From assembly GCF_002284575.1 (NCBI RefSeq), contig NZ_NPKJ01000075.1, positions 222,017 through 286,016 of the forward strand: a DNA stretch of 64,000 nucleotides, read 5' to 3'. Positions 60,366 through 64,000 of this stretch are shown here, in pieces. Source of the stretch: Mesorhizobium temperatum. GTDB lineage: Bacteria > Pseudomonadota > Alphaproteobacteria > Rhizobiales > Rhizobiaceae. The first letter of the stretch is position 1. Every line of letters starts with the position of its first letter. A model generated the notes under the pieces. The model ran no database searches and was not told the DNA's origin. It saw only the letters and a program-made list of their open reading frames with translations. Both the position numbers and the translations under genes were made by a program.

Positions 60366-60467
60366 GGGAAGCGACGGGTGGAAGTGCGGCAATGGCCGCC
60401 CTAAAGAGAAGCCTGGGCGCGTATCTGTCGTGTTAGGGAACGTCCAGCGAAGGGCCGCCTTCCACCC

Positions 60468-60788
60468 TCTCGGCCATCGGCGCAGCCAACTGAGTGAGTT
60501 TGACCCTAATGCCGCAGGATCTTGCTCAGGAAGGCGCGGCTGCGGTCGGTCTTGGGATGCGAGAAGAATTCGTCGGGCGTGCCGCTCTCGACGATGGCAC
60601 CGGCATCCATGAACACCACCCGCTGGGCGACCTTGCGGGCAAAGCCCATTTCGTGCGTCACCACCATCATGGTCATGCCTTCCTCTGCCACCGCGACCAT
60701 GACGTCGAGCACTTCCGAGATCATCTCGGGGTCGAGCGCCGAGGTCGGCTCGTCGAACAGCATGATCTTGGGGCGCATGCCGAGGCAG
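60468..60788. repeat. Direct repeat, left copy (ABC ATPase 3' end)
   Basis: This copy matches 63598-63922, from the CTCTCGGCCATCGG before the gene end to the codons for LGMRP. The two copies bracket about 2.8 kb holding the hydrolase/TetR/quinone reductase genes. The coding part differs by 11 substitutions that I count, all silent. Confidence 0.85.
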
Positions 60789-60815
60789 GCCGACCTTGGC
60801 AAGCAGCTCGCGCCC
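60506..60815 (-). pseudogene. Truncated amino-acid ABC transporter ATPase (3' fragment)
   Basis: The last 93 residues of a GlnQ/AapP-type ATPase, from CLGMRPKIMLFDEPTSALDP to the stop, are identical in protein sequence to the intact gene at the window's right end. Walker B and the H-loop are kept; Walker A and the signature are gone. Just upstream (60789-60815) the - strand reads GAGCTGCTTGCCAAGGTCGG, as expected for the ELLAKVG segment that normally precedes LADKV. The codons between the two pieces, including the LSGGQ signature, are deleted. Not functional. Confidence 0.8.
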
Positions 60816-60897
60816 ATGACCCCGTTGGAGGCGTTCAACCTTGCATCTGCAGACGACAGCTGGTCGTCACCCGATGGATCGGACCAAGCGGCCGCCG

Positions 60898-61764
60898 CTA
60901 GGCCTCAAGGAAGTCCAGGGCCTTTTCCACGAAGGCGCCGTGATACTGGAAAATGGCCGTATGCCCGCCGTCCTCGTACAGGACCAGCTCGGCATTGGGA
61001 AAGCGCCGTGCCAGGTCGACGGAATTGCTGGTGGGCACCATTCTGTCGTGATCGCCATTCACCACGAGGACCGGGTGTCGGATACGCGACAGGTCGGCAG
61101 GGCGCTCCTGGCCAAAGGCACGAACTGCCTTGAGCTGCTGGTTGAAGGCGCCGAGCGCGATGGGCTTGTCGCGGTCATTGGTCCGTTCCTTCAATCGCCG
61201 CAGAAACTCGCGCGCCGCCTTCTTGCCGTTGGGGGTTTGGGTAAAGAAGAGGTAGTTCTTTGGGTCCTTGATGGTTAGCGCGGCGCGGATCATGTCGAAG
61301 ATGGTGACGAACGTCACCCTGTCGATGCCGGTACCCCCGGCTGGGCCGGTTCCCGCGAGGATGATCTTGCGAACCAGATTAGGCTCCATCTGAACGATCG
61401 CCTGGGCGATGAAGCCGCCAAGAGATAAGCCAAGCAGATCGACCTTCTCGAAACCGAGGGCCCGGATGAAGGCGATCGCGTCGCGGGCCATCGCCTCCAC
61501 CGTCTTGGGAGTGGAGCCGCCTGATGTACCAACCCCACGGTTATCGAAGGTGATAACTCGCCGTTTTGCGGCAATACCATCGACGACCCGGGGATCCCAA
61601 TTGTCGAGAACCGCACTCAGATGGGTAAGAAAGATCACCGGTATCCCGGTTGTGGGCCCGAGCTCCCTGTAGGCGAATTTCGTACCGCCGACGTCGACCG
61701 TTTTCGTCGGCACGTCCCTGTGTTTGACGATCGCGGCAGGTCGCGATAGCTGATGCACGTTCAT
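60898..61764 (-). CDS. Alpha/beta hydrolase
   Basis: A 288-residue alpha/beta hydrolase. The nucleophile elbow is LLGLSLGGFIAQ (Ser in G-L-S-L-G), the oxyanion region follows IPVIFLTHLSAVLDNWD, the acid lies in VVNGDHDRMVP and the catalytic His in EDGGHTAIFQYH. VITFDNRGVGTSGG is also typical. It overlaps the stop of the TetR gene by 4 bp and is probably under its control. Substrate (ester or haloperoxidase-like) not predictable. Confidence 0.9.
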   Translation of the reverse strand: MNVHQLSRPAAIVKHRDVPTKTVDVGGTKFAYRELGPTTGIPVIFLTHLSAVLDNWDPRVVDGIAAKRRVITFDNRGVGTSGGSTPKTVEAMARDAIAFIRALGFEKVDLLGLSLGGFIAQAIVQMEPNLVRKIILAGTGPAGGTGIDRVTFVTIFDMIRAALTIKDPKNYLFFTQTPNGKKAAREFLRRLKERTNDRDKPIALGAFNQQLKAVRAFGQERPADLSRIRHPVLVVNGDHDRMVPTSNSVDLARRFPNAELVLYEDGGHTAIFQYHGAFVEKALDFLEA

Positions 61765-62363
61765 GATGGTTTCCCTTCTTCAGGCTTGTCGTTCTCGCGG
61801 GGCTGGAGCAGCGCCTTCGCCGCCACCGCGCCAGCCTCAAGAATGCGATCGGACAGTTCGGTTCCGTTTACCGCGCGGGACAGCTCAAGCGTGCCGATCA
61901 AGGTCGCAAAGACACCGAACGCGACAGCCTCGGGGTCGCGGGCGTCGGGCGTCAGTTCGGCCGCCACCTGGCCTACCAGCTTGAGCAGGTGTTCGGCGTA
62001 AACTTGGCGCGTCTCGGCCGACTCACGCGCAATTTCGGGCAACAGCGCGGCTGAAGCGCAACCTTTGCCTGGATTGTCTCGGTGTTCCGCCGACAGATAG
62101 GCGTCGATGGCCATTGACGGGCCGCCGGCGGCCAACAGCTCCTGAATCTGGGTCGCCTGAACCTCCAGGGCGACCGCCAAACTCTCACGCACAAGCGCCG
62201 CCTTGGACGGAAAATGGGGATAGAAAGCTCCATTGGTCAGTCCCGCCTCGCCCATGATGCCGGCGAGACCTGATGCAGCGATGCCATCGGAACGAAACCG
62301 TTCGGTCGCCACATCCATGATCCGTTGCCGCGATGCGTCCTTCCTGCCCTTCTCGTAGCGCAT
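61761..62363 (-). CDS. TetR-family regulator
   Basis: A 200-residue regulator. The N-terminal helix-turn-helix (IMDVATERFRSDGIAASGLA followed by IMGEAGLTNGAFYPHFPSKA) is typical of TetR proteins near quinone or electrophile-response genes, and the rest is a helical ligand-binding domain. It is divergent from the quinone reductase gene, with a large inverted repeat in between, and co-translated with the hydrolase. It likely represses both directions until a reactive compound binds. Confidence 0.92.
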   Translation of the reverse strand: MRYEKGRKDASRQRIMDVATERFRSDGIAASGLAGIMGEAGLTNGAFYPHFPSKAALVRESLAVALEVQATQIQELLAAGGPSMAIDAYLSAEHRDNPGKGCASAALLPEIARESAETRQVYAEHLLKLVGQVAAELTPDARDPEAVAFGVFATLIGTLELSRAVNGTELSDRILEAGAVAAKALLQPRENDKPEEGKPS

Positions 62364-62384
62364 GTTTTTTCTCCTTCGATCAGC

Positions 62385-62429
62385 TATTGCATTATGATCA
62401 TACTATCAGTAAGTGATCGTAATGCAATA
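62385..62429. promoter_or_regulatory. Probable TetR operator
   Basis: TATTGCATTATGATCA (62385-62400) and TGATCGTAATGCAATA (62414-62429) are inverted repeats matching at 15 of 16 positions. Inside is TACTATCAGTA (62401-62411), itself dyad-symmetric. They fill the divergent gap between the TetR gene and the quinone reductase gene. Confidence 0.7.
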
Positions 62430-62490
62430 GGGCAACGTATCGGAGATGTCGACCGGGCGCTCCGGGTCTCCTCAATTTGGGAAAGCTACA

Positions 62491-63492
62491 ATGAAGGCCT
62501 TCATCGTCGATCGATACGCAAAGAACTCTCCCCTGCGACTTGGAGAGCTTCCGGAACCGGAAGTAGGGGAGAATGACGTGCTGGTGCAGATCCATGCCGC
62601 CAGCGTCAATCTGCTGGACTCCAAGATCAGGGACGGAGAATTCAAACTCATCCTGCCCTATCGCCGGCCCTTCGTTGCAGGCCATGACGTTGCCGGAACG
62701 GTCATTCGCGTCGGCTCGAAAGTCCGACAGTTCAAACCGGGCGACGAGGTCTATGCGCGACCGCGCGACGGTCGGATCGGGGCTTTCGCCGAGTACATCG
62801 CCATAAATGATGCGGACGTGGCCCTGAAACCGAAGAACCTCAGCATGGAAGAGGCTGCGTCCATTCCCCTGGTGGGGCTGACCGCCTGGCAGGCGCTGGT
62901 CGAAAGGGCGAACCTGAAGAAAGGACAGAAGGTCTTCATTCAGGCCGGCTCCGGCGGAGTGGGGACATTCGCCATTCAATTGGCAAAGCACCTCGGCGCG
63001 ACGGTCGCCACGACAACAAGCGCGTCGAACATGGATACGGTCAGGAAGCTGGGCGCCGATGTCATCATCGACTACAAGAAGGATGACTTCGAGAAAGTCC
63101 TTTCGGGCTACGACGTCGTCCTGAACAGCCAGGACAACAAGACCCTCGAAAAGTCCCTGCGTGTGTTGAAGCCAGGTGGCCTCGCCGTTTCGATCTCCGG
63201 TCCGCCCGATGCTGGGTTTGCCAGGGAGAAGGGTCTGAGCGTGGTGCTGAACTTGGTCATGCGCTTTTTGAGCGCCGGCATCAGAAGGCGGGCCAAACGC
63301 GCAGGTGTCCGATATTCGTTCCTGTTCATGGCGGCCAATGGGGAGCAGTTGACCAAGATCACGTCTCTCATCGAGTCGGGCGTCATCCGCCCGGTCATAG
63401 ATCGCGTCTTCCCGTTTGAGTCGACCAATGAGGCATTGGCCTACATCGAGCAGGGCCGCGCCAAGGGCAAGGTTGTCATCAAGATCAGATAG
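62491..63492 (+). CDS. NADP-dependent zinc-free quinone oxidoreductase (MDR family)
   Basis: A 333-residue enzyme. The N-terminal GroES-like domain has VLVQIHAASVNLLDSKIRDG and PFVAGHDVAGTVIRVG, followed by the coenzyme domain VFIQAGSGGVGTFAIQLAKH. No zinc ligands, as in quinone oxidoreductases and enone reductases. The start at MKAFIVDRYA has GGGAAAGCTACA upstream; the frame is open 15 codons earlier. Divergent from, and likely regulated by, the TetR protein; reduces quinones or alpha,beta-unsaturated carbonyls. Confidence 0.9.
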   Translation: MKAFIVDRYAKNSPLRLGELPEPEVGENDVLVQIHAASVNLLDSKIRDGEFKLILPYRRPFVAGHDVAGTVIRVGSKVRQFKPGDEVYARPRDGRIGAFAEYIAINDADVALKPKNLSMEEAASIPLVGLTAWQALVERANLKKGQKVFIQAGSGGVGTFAIQLAKHLGATVATTTSASNMDTVRKLGADVIIDYKKDDFEKVLSGYDVVLNSQDNKTLEKSLRVLKPGGLAVSISGPPDAGFAREKGLSVVLNLVMRFLSAGIRRRAKRAGVRYSFLFMAANGEQLTKITSLIESGVIRPVIDRVFPFESTNEALAYIEQGRAKGKVVIKIR

Positions 63493-63597
63493 CTTTGCAA
63501 TGCTTCAGGCGACGACCTTCGCTTCCGCATCGCCAATGATGTTCTACCAAGCGTCCCAATGGGCATAGTTGCGGACTTTTCGCACATTATCCACCGA

Positions 63598-63922
63598 TCT
63601 CGGCCATCGGCAGCCAGCCAACTGAGTAGAGTTAGAACTCTAATGCCGCAGGATCTTGCTCAGGAAGGCGCGGCTGCGGTCGGTCTTCGGGTGCGAAAAG
63701 AACTCGTCGGGCGTGCCGCTCTCAACGATGGCGCCGGCATCCATGAACACCACGCGCTGCGCGACCTTGCGGGCAAAGCCCATCTCGTGGGTCACCACCA
63801 TCATGGTCATGCCTTCCTCGGCCACCGCGACCATGACGTCGAGCACTTCCGAGATCATCTCGGGGTCGAGCGCCGAGGTCGGCTCGTCGAACAGCATGAT
63901 CTTGGGGCGCATGCCGAGGCAG
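63598..63922. repeat. Direct repeat, right copy (ABC ATPase 3' end)
   Basis: This copy matches 60468-60788. Both begin at a TCTCGGCCATCGG motif just past the gene end and run into the ATPase coding region. Here the match stops at the codon for Arg before CLGMRP because the left copy is deleted beyond that point. Confidence 0.85.
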
Positions 63923-64000
63923 CGGGCAATCGCGACGCGCTGCTGCTGGCCGCCGGAGAGTTGCGCGGGATAGGCACTCACCTTGTCGGCAAGACCGACC
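63640..64000 (-). CDS. Polar amino acid ABC transporter ATPase (partial, runs off the window)
   Basis: The C-terminal 119 residues of a GlnQ/AapP-type ATPase; the frame is open to the end of the window (VGLADKVSAYPAQ at the edge), so the N-terminus with Walker A lies outside. Present are the signature LSGGQQQRVAIARCL, Walker B IMLFDEPTSALDPE and H-loop MVVTHEMGF. It energises uptake of glutamate/glutamine-type amino acids. Its 3' end is duplicated at 60.5 kb. Confidence 0.92.
   Translation of the reverse strand, partial: VGLADKVSAYPAQLSGGQQQRVAIARCLGMRPKIMLFDEPTSALDPEMISEVLDVMVAVAEEGMTMMVVTHEMGFARKVAQRVVFMDAGAIVESGTPDEFFSHPKTDRSRAFLSKILRH

Overview
The window reads as chromosome of an alphaproteobacterium of the order Rhizobiales, most likely Mesorhizobium or a close relative. 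This rests on high GC content, gene families typical of rhizobia (ehu/eut ectoine catabolism, HmrR, ThuA-like and DUF2778 proteins) and palindromic intergenic repeats of the kind common in that genus. No rRNA, tRNA, CRISPR array, phage or transposase gene was seen. No database search was possible; names come from motif and gene-order recognition.

Layout. 0-3.4 kb: a membrane-anchored coiled-coil protein and a secreted Gly/Ser-rich protein, convergent around a hairpin. 3.5-6.2 kb: a P-loop NTPase overlapping an ABC-exporter-like protein whose nucleotide-binding domain has lost its catalytic motifs. 6.5-12.9 kb: a GntR regulator with two winged-helix domains, divergent from an operon of a C45 autoproteolytic hydrolase, DppB/DppC permeases, a fused DppD-DppF ATPase and a MOSC protein, with no substrate-binding protein. 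13-21.6 kb: small hypotheticals, a HAD phosphatase-HerA-like ATPase fusion, acylphosphatase, a coupled nucleotidyltransferase/metallophosphoesterase pair, a solitary nuoD, and CBS and SnoaL-like proteins. 21.7-25.7 kb: an FAD oxidoreductase, a class III aminotransferase, a large palindromic repeat, and ykoF behind a TPP riboswitch that contains its ribosome binding site.

25.7-40.3 kb is a complete ectoine/5-hydroxyectoine uptake and degradation island. The MocR-type regulator enuR and the ehuABCD-eutABCDE genes run on +. The AsnC regulator (doeX), semialdehyde dehydrogenase (doeC) and aminotransferase (doeD), plus an extra MDR dehydrogenase, run on -. Ectoine is imported by EhuABCD, hydrolysed by EutD, deacetylated by EutE, transaminated by DoeD and oxidised to aspartate by DoeC; EutABC are thought to handle the hydroxylated form.

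40.4-42.4 kb: a copper-type MerR regulator (hmrR) behind a 19-bp-spacer promoter, in an operon with cytochrome c' and followed by a phytochelatin-synthase-like gene that appears frameshifted. Next to it is a fused scar of a tlpA/DUF411 pair. 42.8-45.8 kb: an overlapping three-gene type III polyketide synthase operon. 46.1-48.7 kb: an acidic protein, a BBE-type flavoenzyme and a cupin. 48.8-55.3 kb: ten minus-strand genes for periplasmic copper and thiol handling (CDF transporter, Cys-rich small protein, Met/Cys-rich exported protein, multicopper oxidase, DUF411, TlpA, Sco, DsbA, a Cys-rich exported protein and a 38-residue Met-rich membrane peptide). This is the best candidate here for an incompletely described system. 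55.9-60.4 kb: DUF2778 protein, ThuA/ThuB-like pair and a second cupin. 60.5-64 kb: a TetR/hydrolase/quinone oxidoreductase module flanked by direct repeats made of the 3' end of an amino-acid ABC ATPase gene, truncated on the left and running off the window on the right.
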